DNA from: Xanthocytophaga flava
Lineage (GTDB): Bacteria; Bacteroidota; Bacteroidia; Cytophagales; 172606-1
Direction: 5' to 3'
Assembly: GCA_030068525.1 (NCBI GenBank)
Contig: JASJOS010000012.1
Span: 276,809-340,808 of the forward strand
Length of the DNA stretch: 64,000 nt
Shown here: one piece after another, positions 27,856 through 36,453 of the stretch
Numbering within the stretch: the first letter of the stretch is position 1
How the letters are laid out: every line of letters begins with the position of its first letter
Translations under genes and position numbers: made by a program
Notes under the pieces: generated by a model
The model's database searches: none
Seen by the model: the letters and a program-made list of their open reading frames with translations, nothing else
What the model was told of the DNA's origin: nothing

Positions 27856-30800
27856 TCGTATCTATTTTATACAAGCGGTTACACTATTTCTTTCTTAGCT
27901 GTTTTATTCTATTCTATTCCTGTCATCAATCTGACCATTCTACCTTGTTCACAAGGCTCTCAGAAAATCAGACCAATATAAATTTCAGAAACCTGATTCA
28001 GGAATCAGAGGATATGAACATCATGCGCTACTCCTACTTTTACAATGGAGGGGGAGTAGCCATAGGAGATATTAATAATGATGGGCTTCAGGATATATTC
28101 TTTAGTGGCAACATGGTTAAAAATCGATTATATCTGAATAAAGGAAATCTTGAATTTGAAGATATTACCCAACAATCACAGGTAGCAGAGAAACAGGGTT
28201 GGTGTACAGGAGCTACAATGGCAGATATCAATGTTGATGGTTGGCTGGATATTTATGTATGTCGCTCTGCAGATGTAGATCCTGAAAAACGAAAAAATCT
28301 GCTTTTTATCAATAATCATGATAACACTTTTACTGAAAAAGCAGCAGAATATGGTCTGGCAGATGAAAGTTACTCAACTCATGCAAGCTTTTTCGATTAT
28401 GATAAAGATGGAGATCTGGATGTTTTTGTATTGAATCACTCTACCCGAGAGTATGCAGGATTTGGAAAGGTTCTGGCTCAGCTAAAAACACAGAAAAACC
28501 CTGCCTATGGCAACAAGCTATATAGAAATGATAATGGCCATTTTACAGATGTCAGCGAACAAGCAGGCATTATATCCAATGTACTCAGCTTTGGTCTTGG
28601 ACTTGCTGTTTCAGATATCAATATGGATGGTTGGCCTGATATATATATATCCAATGATTTTAATGAACAGGATTATCTCTACATTAATAACCAAAATGGC
28701 ACATTTTCTGAAAAACTGAAAGAACAGATTGGCCATACATCTCTTTTCTCAATGGGGTCTGATATAGCCGATTATAACAATGATAGTTATCCGGATATTA
28801 TGACACTGGATATGTTGCCAGAAGATAACAAAAGGCAGAAAATGACTTCAGGCGCAGAAAACTATGATAAAGTACAGTTGCTTACAGACTTAGGTTTTCA
28901 TTACCAGTATATGCGTAACATGTTGCATCTGAATAATGGCAATGGTACGTTCAGCGAGATTGGCCAACTGGCAGGTGTTTCCAATACAGACTGGAGTTGG
29001 GCTGCGTTGTTTGGTGATTATGACAATGATGGATATAAAGATTTGTTTGTAACCAATGGCTATGTACGGGACTATACTGACATGGATTTTCTCAAATACT
29101 CTACAGATGCTCAACTAAAAGGAGAAAAGCTCACTATTAACCAGATCATAGAGAAAATGCCTTCATCAGAGGTCGAAAACTATATATATCATAACAATGG
29201 TGATCTTACTTTTACAAAGAAAACAGATGAATGGGGACTTGGAGGAAAAAATGTATCGAGTGGCGCAGCATACGCAGATTTAGATAATGATGGAGATCTG
29301 GATTTGATCATTAATAACATTAATGAATTTGCCTCAATATATGAAAACAATAGTACAAACCTGCAACAAAATACCTATCTGTCAGTAAAGCTTACTGGTA
29401 CCAAACTTAATCACACTGGGATTGGCGCAAAAATTAAAATTTACACAAAAGGCAAATGTCAGTATCAGGAACAAATGCCTGTTCGTGGATATGAATCATC
29501 AGTAGATCAGAATGTACATTTTGGTATTGGACAGGTATCTACAATTGACTCATTGATTATTATCTGGCCATCAGATCATACACAGAAGATCACTCAGCTA
29601 CAAGCCAACCAAACAATTACATTAAAAGAATCTGATGCTCAGGCAAGATATCACTACACCACTCCGACTAACAAAACATACTTTACAGAAAGAAAAGATA
29701 TCATTACCTATACTCATACAGAAAACAACTTTAACGACTTCAAGAGTCAGCTTCTGATTCCACAAATGCTTTCCCGATCAGGGCCATGCATTGCCAAAGG
29801 GGATGTAAATAGAGATGGATTGGAGGATGTTTATATTGCAGGAACCAAAGGTTCGTCAGGAAAATTATTCATTCAGTATCCTGCAGGAAAATTTACAGCA
29901 AAGCTCCAGAGAACATTTCTGCAAGATAGTTTATCGGAAGATACAGATGCACTATTTTTTGATTGTGATGGAGATAAAGATCTGGATCTATATGTAGTGA
30001 GTGGAGGCAATGAATTTAATGAAAATGATCCATTGTTACAGGATCGGCTGTATATCAATGATGGCAAGGGTAATTACCAGAAATCACTTCAGTCACTTCC
30101 TGTTGAATATGAAAGTGGTTCCTGTGTCAAAGCTGCAGACTATGATAGAGATGGAGATATAGACTTGTTTGTAGGAAGCAGGCTCATACCAAGAAAATAT
30201 CCAATGTCCCCTCAAAGCTTTTTACTTATCAACGATGGTCAAGGCCATTTCAGTAACCAGATACAAAACATATCGCCTACACTACAAAATGCAGGAATGA
30301 TTACGGATGCCACTTGGGTAGACCTGAATAAAGATCAGGCTCCTGATCTGATAGTGTGTGGAGAGTGGATGCCTATCAAAGTTTTTATTCAACAACAAAA
30401 TAAGCTGATAGATCAGTCAGGCCAATGGATCTCACAACCTTCATCCGGCTTCTGGAATAATATCCATGCAACTGACTTTGATAAAGATGGTGATTTGGAT
30501 TTTGTAGCAGGTAATCTGGGTTTAAATTCTCAGATTAAAGTATCTGTAAACAAACCTGCCTCCATATATTATAGGGACTTTGATGATAATGGGACTCTTG
30601 ATCCTATCCTCTGTTATTATATAGGGGATGTCAGTTATCCGATGGCTTCACGTGATGACATGTTAGAACAATTACCTGCTCTCAGAAAAAAATTTACCAA
30701 TTATGCTACCTACTCTACAGCACAGATAACAAATTTTTTCACGGAAGATGTACTAAAAACCGCTCAGGTACATAAAGCAGAGAGAGCAGAATCTGTTTAT

Positions 30801-31157
30801 ATTGAAAATACAGGTAGTAAGCTTATTTTAAAACCCTTACCCATTGAAGCACAATATGCCCCCATCTACGCAATTTTATCTGAGGATGTGAACCAAGACT
30901 CCAATCCTGATCTTATCCTTGCAGGAAATTTGTCTACTACTCGTGTAAAATTCGGAAAGTATGATGCGTCATACGGATTACTTCTCTTAGGAGATGGCAA
31001 AGGATATTTCACTTCTGTTCCATTATCTCAGGTAGGTTTATATCTAAAAGGAGATATAAGATGCCTGCAAACACTTTCACCCTCAACAGGCAAAAAAATC
31101 CTGCTGGCAGGTGTGAACAATAATGCCGTTGTTTCCTATGAGTTCCAAATAAGGTAA
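27852..31157 (+). CDS. FG-GAP/VCBS-repeat lipoprotein with ASPIC/UnbV domain
   Basis: 1101 residues. A lipoprotein signal with lipobox YSC (FLSCFILFYSCHQS) is followed by many FG-GAP/EF-hand-like calcium loops (GVAIGDINNDGLQDIFFSGN, DYDKDGDLDVFVLN, DYDNDGYKDLFVTNGY, DLDNDGDLDLIINN), forming one or two beta-propellers. An ASPIC/UnbV domain lies in the middle (about 506-575; NTYLSVKLTGTKLNHTGIGA, PVRGYESSVDQNVHFGIG). A second repeat set follows to the C-terminus. Such proteins often sit beside SusCD pairs in Cytophagales; a surface glycan- or protein-binding role is inferred. The last codons lie inside a 20-bp perfect inverted repeat. Confidence 0.9.
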   Translation: MIVSILYKRLHYFFLSCFILFYSCHQSDHSTLFTRLSENQTNINFRNLIQESEDMNIMRYSYFYNGGGVAIGDINNDGLQDIFFSGNMVKNRLYLNKGNLEFEDITQQSQVAEKQGWCTGATMADINVDGWLDIYVCRSADVDPEKRKNLLFINNHDNTFTEKAAEYGLADESYSTHASFFDYDKDGDLDVFVLNHSTREYAGFGKVLAQLKTQKNPAYGNKLYRNDNGHFTDVSEQAGIISNVLSFGLGLAVSDINMDGWPDIYISNDFNEQDYLYINNQNGTFSEKLKEQIGHTSLFSMGSDIADYNNDSYPDIMTLDMLPEDNKRQKMTSGAENYDKVQLLTDLGFHYQYMRNMLHLNNGNGTFSEIGQLAGVSNTDWSWAALFGDYDNDGYKDLFVTNGYVRDYTDMDFLKYSTDAQLKGEKLTINQIIEKMPSSEVENYIYHNNGDLTFTKKTDEWGLGGKNVSSGAAYADLDNDGDLDLIINNINEFASIYENNSTNLQQNTYLSVKLTGTKLNHTGIGAKIKIYTKGKCQYQEQMPVRGYESSVDQNVHFGIGQVSTIDSLIIIWPSDHTQKITQLQANQTITLKESDAQARYHYTTPTNKTYFTERKDIITYTHTENNFNDFKSQLLIPQMLSRSGPCIAKGDVNRDGLEDVYIAGTKGSSGKLFIQYPAGKFTAKLQRTFLQDSLSEDTDALFFDCDGDKDLDLYVVSGGNEFNENDPLLQDRLYINDGKGNYQKSLQSLPVEYESGSCVKAADYDRDGDIDLFVGSRLIPRKYPMSPQSFLLINDGQGHFSNQIQNISPTLQNAGMITDATWVDLNKDQAPDLIVCGEWMPIKVFIQQQNKLIDQSGQWISQPSSGFWNNIHATDFDKDGDLDFVAGNLGLNSQIKVSVNKPASIYYRDFDDNGTLDPILCYYIGDVSYPMASRDDMLEQLPALRKKFTNYATYSTAQITNFFTEDVLKTAQVHKAERAESVYIENTGSKLILKPLPIEAQYAPIYAILSEDVNQDSNPDLILAGNLSTTRVKFGKYDASYGLLLLGDGKGYFTSVPLSQVGLYLKGDIRCLQTLSPSTGKKILLAGVNNNAVVSYEFQIR

Positions 31158-31187
31158 GTTGAGTCAATCAACTTACCTTATTTGGAA
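31143..31187. terminator. 20-bp perfect inverted repeat at convergent gene ends
   Basis: TTCCAAATAAGGTAAGTTGA and its exact inverse flank a 5-nt loop. It covers the stop codon of the FG-GAP gene and abuts the stop of the Lrp gene. There is no U-tract, so it may be a bidirectional terminator or an mRNA-end protection element. Confidence 0.65.
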
Positions 31188-31649
31188 TTAAATATCGTAA
31201 GCAAGAGTATATTTTATTTCATTCAGTACAAAAGAGCTGTTTAGATTACCAATATTTTCAATAGTAGATAATTTATTGCGAACAAAGTCGTGATATTCGC
31301 TCATGTTCTTGACTGTCACCTTAAGCAGGAAATCTGTAGCGCCTGCAACATGATAACATTCCTGTACCTCATTGAATTGTTGAATCTCTTTTTCAAATTG
31401 TTCCACATTATCTTTTGTATGATGACGCAAAGAGACACTACAGAAAGAAGTTAACGTTTTGCCAATCTTCTCTTTATCCAGTAAAGTAATGTATTTCTTG
31501 ATATATCCCTGATTTTCTAAACGTTTGATCCGCTCATATACAGGAGTAATGGTCATACCTAATCGGGCAGCGATTTCCTTATTGGTATAATGCGCGTTTT
31601 CCTGAAGCAGCCGCAGGATTGTAACATCAAGATCATCTAATTCCTCCAT
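31188..31649 (-). CDS. Lrp/AsnC-family transcriptional regulator
   Basis: 153 residues. N-terminal HTH (DDLDVTILRLLQENAHYTNK, EIAARLGMTITPVYERIKRL) and RAM/ACT-like ligand domain (SVSLRHHTKDNVEQFEKEIQ, ECYHVAGATDFLLKVTVKN). Such proteins bind an amino acid and form octamers on DNA. It is divergent from alanine dehydrogenase across 416 bp, so alanine-responsive control of that gene is the natural inference; related Lrp proteins control ald in other bacteria. Confidence 0.93.
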   Translation of the reverse strand: MEELDDLDVTILRLLQENAHYTNKEIAARLGMTITPVYERIKRLENQGYIKKYITLLDKEKIGKTLTSFCSVSLRHHTKDNVEQFEKEIQQFNEVQECYHVAGATDFLLKVTVKNMSEYHDFVRNKLSTIENIGNLNSSFVLNEIKYTLAYDI

Positions 31650-31755
31650 AAAAAGAAAATTTTTCTAAAAAAACAGTTTACAAGTTACATTAAAAATAAA
31701 ATATTACTACTTATCAAACCAAAATAAGTTTTATTTACCAAACATTAAAATACTA

Positions 31756-31786
31756 TTGGAAATAATTACTACATTATTTAGTTTTG
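31756..31786 (+). promoter_or_regulatory. Promoter of the ald leader
   Basis: TTG (31756-31758) and TAGTTTTG (31779-31786) with a 20-base spacer match the Bacteroidota promoter pattern on the plus strand. Transcription would start at about 31793. Confidence 0.5.
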
Positions 31787-31792
31787 TCATAA

Positions 31793-31883
31793 TAAAAGAC
31801 CAATACTTCATCAACAAATATTATAGTATCAACAAACTAAAATGAAATACTTCGGAGGCTACAATCTCCGAAGTATTATTTTT
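31793..31883 (+). ncRNA. Putative attenuated leader RNA or small RNA upstream of ald
   Basis: From the predicted start to a strong terminator the RNA would be about 90 nt. The terminator is AATACTTCGGAG/CTCCGAAGTATT (31846-31857, 31866-31877), an 8-nt loop and ATTTTTA. An 18-mer AATACTTCATCAACAAAT occurs in the leader (31802-31819) and again just before the ald start (32030-32047); its first 8 bases can also pair with the terminator's 3' arm GAAGTATT (31870-31877). This looks like an attenuation switch, but the ligand and switch are inference. Confidence 0.45.
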
Positions 31884-32047
31884 AATATCACACTTTTTAT
31901 AAAAAAATATTTTGTAAAAGAAGCTTTTGACCGTTTTTCCTTCAAATATACAATGGTCCAAACAATCAATTACATTTTTTAAAAAGAAAGTAGACGAGTA
32001 ATCAAGAATATTGATACAGATAAATAGAAAATACTTCATCAACAAAT
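31802..32047 (+). repeat. 18-bp direct repeat flanking the ald leader terminator
   Basis: AATACTTCATCAACAAAT at 31802-31819 and 32030-32047 is identical. The second copy ends 18 bases before the ald ATG. It may be a regulator-binding pair or an RNA element. Confidence 0.85.
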
Positions 32048-32065
32048 TAAAATTCCTCTTCAATT

Positions 32066-33196
32066 ATGATTATTGGTGTTCCTAAGGAAATTAAGACCAA
32101 TGAAAACCGTGTAGCAGTTACACCAGCAGGTGTAGCCGAACTAAAAAAACACGGACATCAGGTATATGTTCAGGCTGGTGCAGGAGAAGGCAGTGGGTTT
32201 GCCGATAAAACGTATATTCAGGCTGGGGCAGAAATTCTACCAACCATTGAAGCAACGTATGGTATTGCGGAGATGATAATAAAGGTAAAAGAACCTATTG
32301 CCAGTGAATACGGACTTATCAAAGAAAACCAACTGGTATTCACTTACTTCCACTTTGCATCTTCTGAGGAACTGACTCACGCAATGATCAAGAGCAAGGC
32401 AATATGTCTGGCTTATGAAACAGTAGAAAAATCCGATAGAAGTCTTCCTTTACTGGTTCCTATGTCAGAAGTGGCAGGACGGATGTCTATTCAGGCAGGA
32501 GCTAAATACCTTGAAAAAACGCACAAAGGCCGTGGTATCCTTCTGGGGGGTGTAGCAGGTGTAAAGCCAGCGAATGTATTGGTATTAGGAGGAGGAATTG
32601 TAGGAACACAGGCAGCAAAAATGGCTGCGGGTCTTGGAGCCAATGTAACGATTATGGATATTAGCCTGGCGCGTTTGCGTTATCTGGAAGATATTATGCC
32701 TACTAATGTAGACACGCTGGTTTCCAATGAGTATAATATCCGGGAGATGATACAAAACGCCGATCTTATTATTGGTGGAGTATTGATTCCTGGAGCAAAA
32801 GCACCTCGCCTTATCACACGTGATATGCTTTCCAGCATGAAGCCGGGTACTGTAATGGTAGATGTAGCGATTGATCAGGGTGGGTGTTTTGAAACCAGTA
32901 AACCAACTACTCACGCAGATCCTGTTTATATCATAGATGATGTAGTACATTACTGTGTAGCCAATATGCCTGGAGCGGTGCCATATACATCTACATTAGC
33001 ACTAACAAACTCTACTCTTCCTTATGCGCTTCAACTTGCCAATAAAGGCTGGAAAAAAGCATGTCGTGAAAATCATGAGTTACAACTTGGACTAAATGTT
33101 ATACATGGAGACATAGTATATAAAGGTGTAGCAGAAGCATGGAATCTGCCATTGGTTGATGTTGACAATTATCTGGAGCTGGAAACAGTGCATTAA
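32066..33196 (+). CDS. ald: Alanine dehydrogenase
   Basis: 376 residues, NAD-dependent; interconverts alanine with pyruvate and ammonia in the cytoplasm. N-terminal part: IGVPKEIKTNENRVAVTPAG and IIKVKEP with the catalytic-site Lys, YFHFA with the substrate His. Rossmann part: GVAGVKPANVLVLGGGIVGT with the NAD GxGxxG-like loop, then VDVAIDQGGCFE with the catalytic Asp, and VANMPGAVPYTSTLALTNST. Length is the family norm. It is divergent from an Lrp-type regulator and preceded by an attenuator-like leader, then closed by a very long terminator stem. Confidence 0.96.
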   Translation: MIIGVPKEIKTNENRVAVTPAGVAELKKHGHQVYVQAGAGEGSGFADKTYIQAGAEILPTIEATYGIAEMIIKVKEPIASEYGLIKENQLVFTYFHFASSEELTHAMIKSKAICLAYETVEKSDRSLPLLVPMSEVAGRMSIQAGAKYLEKTHKGRGILLGGVAGVKPANVLVLGGGIVGTQAAKMAAGLGANVTIMDISLARLRYLEDIMPTNVDTLVSNEYNIREMIQNADLIIGGVLIPGAKAPRLITRDMLSSMKPGTVMVDVAIDQGGCFETSKPTTHADPVYIIDDVVHYCVANMPGAVPYTSTLALTNSTLPYALQLANKGWKKACRENHELQLGLNVIHGDIVYKGVAEAWNLPLVDVDNYLELETVH

Positions 33197-33207
33197 TAAT
33201 ATTTCAT

Positions 33208-33257
33208 ATAAAAACAAACAACCCTGTAAATAGCTTTACAGGGTTGTTTGTTTTTAT
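33208..33257 (+). terminator. Terminator of ald, 23-bp stem
   Basis: The arms 33208-33230 and 33235-33257 are perfectly complementary around the 4-nt loop TAGC. The core is ACCCTGTAAA/TTTACAGGGT, and the outer part is AAAC/GTTT-rich and ends in a T5 run. Confidence 0.9.
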
Positions 33258-33802
33258 GTAAGTCATTTTTTTAGATAAGTTGGTAGTCAGTACTATACTC
33301 TGACACTCGTATATTCTTCTGCTACATAGATTCAAAAATTTTTGAGACGTAATGAAAAGCAGTAAATCATAAGAAAGATAAAACTGCCAAAATTCTCTTA
33401 AGTAAATTTTGAATAAGAAAAATACAAAGACAGATGTATAAAAGGAGTCTATAACTTTTATATGATTATTACATAACCTATTGATTATCAAAACCAAAAA
33501 TGAGCATTAAATAACTATAAAAATCAAAGCCTGACACTAACTATCTGAAAATCAAAAAAACTAGGAAAAAGTAAAAGACGGAAATGTATCTTGCCTATTC
33601 AGATATGTTAAAAGTAAACAGGTGCATAGGATGCTGGTGTGAGTTTTTTTCAAAAAAAAACATCTTTTGTAAAGACTCCGACCTGTTTGCCGCCAAATAA
33701 ATGTTAATCATACATGAACTAGAAAATACATATTTCTTTCTCACAGATAATTACTGCATCTTTATACTCCAATCGATAGAAGTTCCTGTTAAAGCATTGC
33801 CT
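33258..33802. other. Long intergenic region, no gene recognised
   Basis: This AT-rich region holds the leader of the histidine kinase gene. Open frames on both strands are short and lack family features or ribosome-binding context. I see A- and T-runs near 33645-33662 but no palindrome or exact -7 box. Confidence 0.5.
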
Positions 33803-34909
33803 ATGAAATATTTATACCCAGCTTTTTTCAGGTCATCTTTGCTTTGTGCATTTGCAGCAGTTGTTAGTACGGAAGGCATGTCTTATCCAAAACTATCTGC
33901 AGCCCAAATTCAGGAAAGAGTGGAAACACTCCAGGCAGAGAGCCAGATTCAAAGAATGTATATTACACTATTAATTATCGTAAGCATTATATTGACTATC
34001 CTTGTTGCTGTTGTCATATGGAGCCGAAAAAATATACAAGGCAATATGCATCTCGAAATAGAGAAAAAGCGACAGGAATTATTCGATATCCAGAATCAGG
34101 TTCAACAAGCCAATGAAGAGCTACGGGTTATCAATACGAATCTGGAAGCTATTGTGGAAGAGAGAACACTGAAATTAAGTAAAGTAAACAGGGAACTAGA
34201 CATGTTCCTATATCGTGCCTCACATGATTTGCGTCGTCCAATCACAACCTTGATGGGATTGGTTGAAGTATCAAAGCTTGGTTTTGATGAAGCATCAGGA
34301 AGAATGCTTTTTGAAAAAATCAACGATACAGCTATCAATATGGATAGTATGCTGGAGAAATTCTCAATGATCAATACGATCAATCATGACGAATATGAAT
34401 GCGGTGAAGTTGATTTTGAAGATGTAGTATGTCAGGTACAGCAATCTTCAATTATAAGTACTTACGCATCCAAAATTCAGTTTGATATAGATATAGAAAA
34501 AAATATCCGTCTCATATCTGAGCCCCGGCTTATTACATTTATTTTAAAAAACCTGATAGCAAACTCTGTTATTTTTCATTGTCGGACCAATCGTCAACCA
34601 GTAGTCAGACTAACTATCAAACAAATACAGGATTCCATAGCTATCGAATTGTATGATAATGGCATAGGAATTTCCAAAAGCATGCTTCCTGAAATCTTCC
34701 ATTTATTCTATCGTGGTTCGGAAGTTTCCAAAGGGAATGGTTTAGGGTTATATGTTGTACAAAAGGCTATTGAAAAACTTAACGGACGGATTCAGGTCGA
34801 GAGTGAAGAAAATCAATGGACGAGTGTACACATAGTATTACCTCCTATGGAAGCCAAAACTATCGTGTTGTCATCAACAGGAACAACAACTTCATCTGCT
34901 ATTGCATAA
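33803..34909 (+). CDS. Membrane sensor histidine kinase
   Basis: 368 residues from ATG 33803, which gives an export signal (KYLYPAFFRSSLLCAFAAVV); a longer open frame from 33701 would bury it. A short periplasmic segment follows, then a transmembrane helix (about 62-84; YITLLIIVSIILTILVAVVI), a coiled coil (about 90-130), HisKA with phospho-His in RASHDLRRPITTL, and HATPase with N box (LKNLIANSVIFH), G1 (DNGIGI), and G2 (GNGLGLYVVQKAIE). There is no response regulator nearby, so it is an orphan kinase and its partner is unknown. A hairpin at 34918-34954 probably terminates it. Confidence 0.9.
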   Translation: MKYLYPAFFRSSLLCAFAAVVSTEGMSYPKLSAAQIQERVETLQAESQIQRMYITLLIIVSIILTILVAVVIWSRKNIQGNMHLEIEKKRQELFDIQNQVQQANEELRVINTNLEAIVEERTLKLSKVNRELDMFLYRASHDLRRPITTLMGLVEVSKLGFDEASGRMLFEKINDTAINMDSMLEKFSMINTINHDEYECGEVDFEDVVCQVQQSSIISTYASKIQFDIDIEKNIRLISEPRLITFILKNLIANSVIFHCRTNRQPVVRLTIKQIQDSIAIELYDNGIGISKSMLPEIFHLFYRGSEVSKGNGLGLYVVQKAIEKLNGRIQVESEENQWTSVHIVLPPMEAKTIVLSSTGTTTSSAIA

Positions 34910-34917
34910 ACTTTGAC

Positions 34918-34954
34918 AGGAAGCAGACAGATTAGCAGTAATCGTCTACTTCCT
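34918..34954 (+). terminator. Probable terminator of the histidine kinase gene
   Basis: An interrupted stem AGGAAG-AGAC-GATTA pairs with TAATC-GTCT-CTTCCT around GCAG, followed by a T-rich ATTCCTTTC. Confidence 0.55.
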
Positions 34955-35029
34955 ATTCCTTTCATTAGACATTTTAAGATGTATTCTTAAAATTACTCCT
35001 TATTCAGCTACATTCTTAGTACTTATTAG

Positions 35030-35037
35030 TAGCTTTG
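35030..35037 (+). promoter_or_regulatory. Candidate -7 box for the GT9 gene
   Basis: TAGCTTTG followed by CACC fits TAnnTTTG; the leader would be about 90 nt. No clear -33 box. Confidence 0.4.
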
Positions 35038-35133
35038 CACCAAAAAATGGAGCAGCGACCAACGATTATTCCCAATCTTTTGTTGTAGCTTTAGTTTATC
35101 TAGTCTTATTTTTGAGTAGAAATTTCCGTTCTT

Positions 35134-36372
35134 ATGAAACCAGATTCCATGCGAACTATCGACAGGTGGGCAGGTGTTCCTCTCACATTCCTGTTTTCGA
35201 TAGTTTTATTTTTCACAGCTATTTTTCGAAAGCGCTCGGCCAAACCCAATCTTCATCATACATTATTCATTGAGCTTTCAGAAATGGGGAGTGCAATTAT
35301 CGCAGATCCAGCTATGCGAAAGTTGAAAGCAGAAGGCAATGCTGAACTATACTTTGCAATCTTTAAATCCAATAAAAAAAGTCTTGATCTGCTAAAAACT
35401 ATTCCAAGTGAAAATATCTTTGGTATGCGATCAGAGAATATCTGGGTTCTTGCTGTAGATGTCATTAAATTTATATTCTGGTGTCGAAGCAAAAAAATAA
35501 ATACAGTAATAGATCTTGAGTTATTTTCTCGATTTACGGCCTTATTAACAGCCTTGAGTGGGGCTAGTACACGCATTGGATTTGGTAGTATACATGATGA
35601 AGGCCTATATCGTGGTAAGATTATTACCCATCCGGTTCGTTATAATGCACACGTTCATATATCCGTTAACTTCATTTCCCTCATTAACACAGCCTTAGGT
35701 TTTCACAATACGCCTTATCCTACACATCCCATTGACTTTCAAAGTATAAAGCTGGAAAAAGCTATTATCGACTCTAAAGATCAGCAAGAAGTACTGCAAA
35801 AGATAAAGAATTTATATCCACAACTTGGCCAACAGAAAATATTTCTTCTTAATGTGAATGCATCGGATCTCCTTCCTCAACGAAAGTGGTTACCTGAACG
35901 TTTTGCAGAGATTGGTCGTAACTTTCTGGAAAATAACCCAGATTGGATTATTCTTGCTACTGGAGCTCCTAATGAATATGAATATGTAAAGAATGTAGTT
36001 GATATGATTAATAACTCCCGCTGTATCAATACAGCCGGAGCATTTAAATTTGAAGAATTAGTCCCTCTCTACAGTATTTCATCACTAATGTTAACAAACG
36101 ATTCAGGTCCTGCCCATTTTGCATCTGTAACCAATTTGAAAACATTTGTTATTTTTGGTCCTGAAACACCTAATTTGTATCTTCCATTAGGTGGTAATGC
36201 TGAACCTATTTACCTGGGACTTCCCTGCTCCCCCTGTGTAAGTGCAGCCAATCACCGAAAAACTACTTGTATTACAAGACCCTGTATAACAGGTATTAGT
36301 ACAGCTATGGTACAGCAAAAAATTGATTCTTTTGTTCAATCCACATTTCCTGTATATATCAAAGCCACCTGA
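35134..36372 (+). CDS. Glycosyltransferase family 9 (heptosyltransferase-like)
   Basis: 412 residues. One N-terminal hydrophobic helix (VPLTFLFSIVLFFTAIF) anchors it to the inner membrane. The GT9 twin-Rossmann body follows: FIELSEMGSAIIADPAMRKL (the GDxxxxxP-type start with GS), VIDLELFSRFTALLTALSGA, ASTRIGFGSIHDEG, LLNVNASDLLPQRKWLPERF, and the donor-site LMLTNDSGPAHFASV with FVIFGPETPNLY. The C-terminal Cys-rich run CSPCVSAANHRKTTC is common in GT9 members. It probably adds a heptose-like sugar to lipopolysaccharide or another envelope glycan. It is followed by its own terminator. Confidence 0.85.
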   Translation: MKPDSMRTIDRWAGVPLTFLFSIVLFFTAIFRKRSAKPNLHHTLFIELSEMGSAIIADPAMRKLKAEGNAELYFAIFKSNKKSLDLLKTIPSENIFGMRSENIWVLAVDVIKFIFWCRSKKINTVIDLELFSRFTALLTALSGASTRIGFGSIHDEGLYRGKIITHPVRYNAHVHISVNFISLINTALGFHNTPYPTHPIDFQSIKLEKAIIDSKDQQEVLQKIKNLYPQLGQQKIFLLNVNASDLLPQRKWLPERFAEIGRNFLENNPDWIILATGAPNEYEYVKNVVDMINNSRCINTAGAFKFEELVPLYSISSLMLTNDSGPAHFASVTNLKTFVIFGPETPNLYLPLGGNAEPIYLGLPCSPCVSAANHRKTTCITRPCITGISTAMVQQKIDSFVQSTFPVYIKAT

Positions 36373-36379
36373 GTGTAAG

Positions 36380-36420
36380 AAGGCATTATTCAAAAACCAA
36401 CCTTGAATAGTGCCTTTTTT
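36380..36420 (+). terminator. Terminator of the GT9 gene
   Basis: AGGCATTATTCAA and TTGAATAGTGCCT form a 13-bp stem with one G-T pair, then TTTTT. Confidence 0.8.
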
Positions 36421-36453
36421 ATACCATAGTTCAGACTACCTACCTAATTTTAT

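Noticed and set aside
31143..31187. Attachment site or insertion-sequence end at the 20-bp inverted repeat
   Set aside because: There is no transposase or integrase nearby and no direct flanking duplication.
31821..32063. 80-codon minus-strand frame in the Lrp-ald gap
   Set aside because: Overlaps the leader terminator and repeats; low-complexity Phe/Ile/Asn composition.
33204..33497. 97-codon minus-strand frame downstream of ald
   Set aside because: It starts in the ald terminator and has no conserved features.
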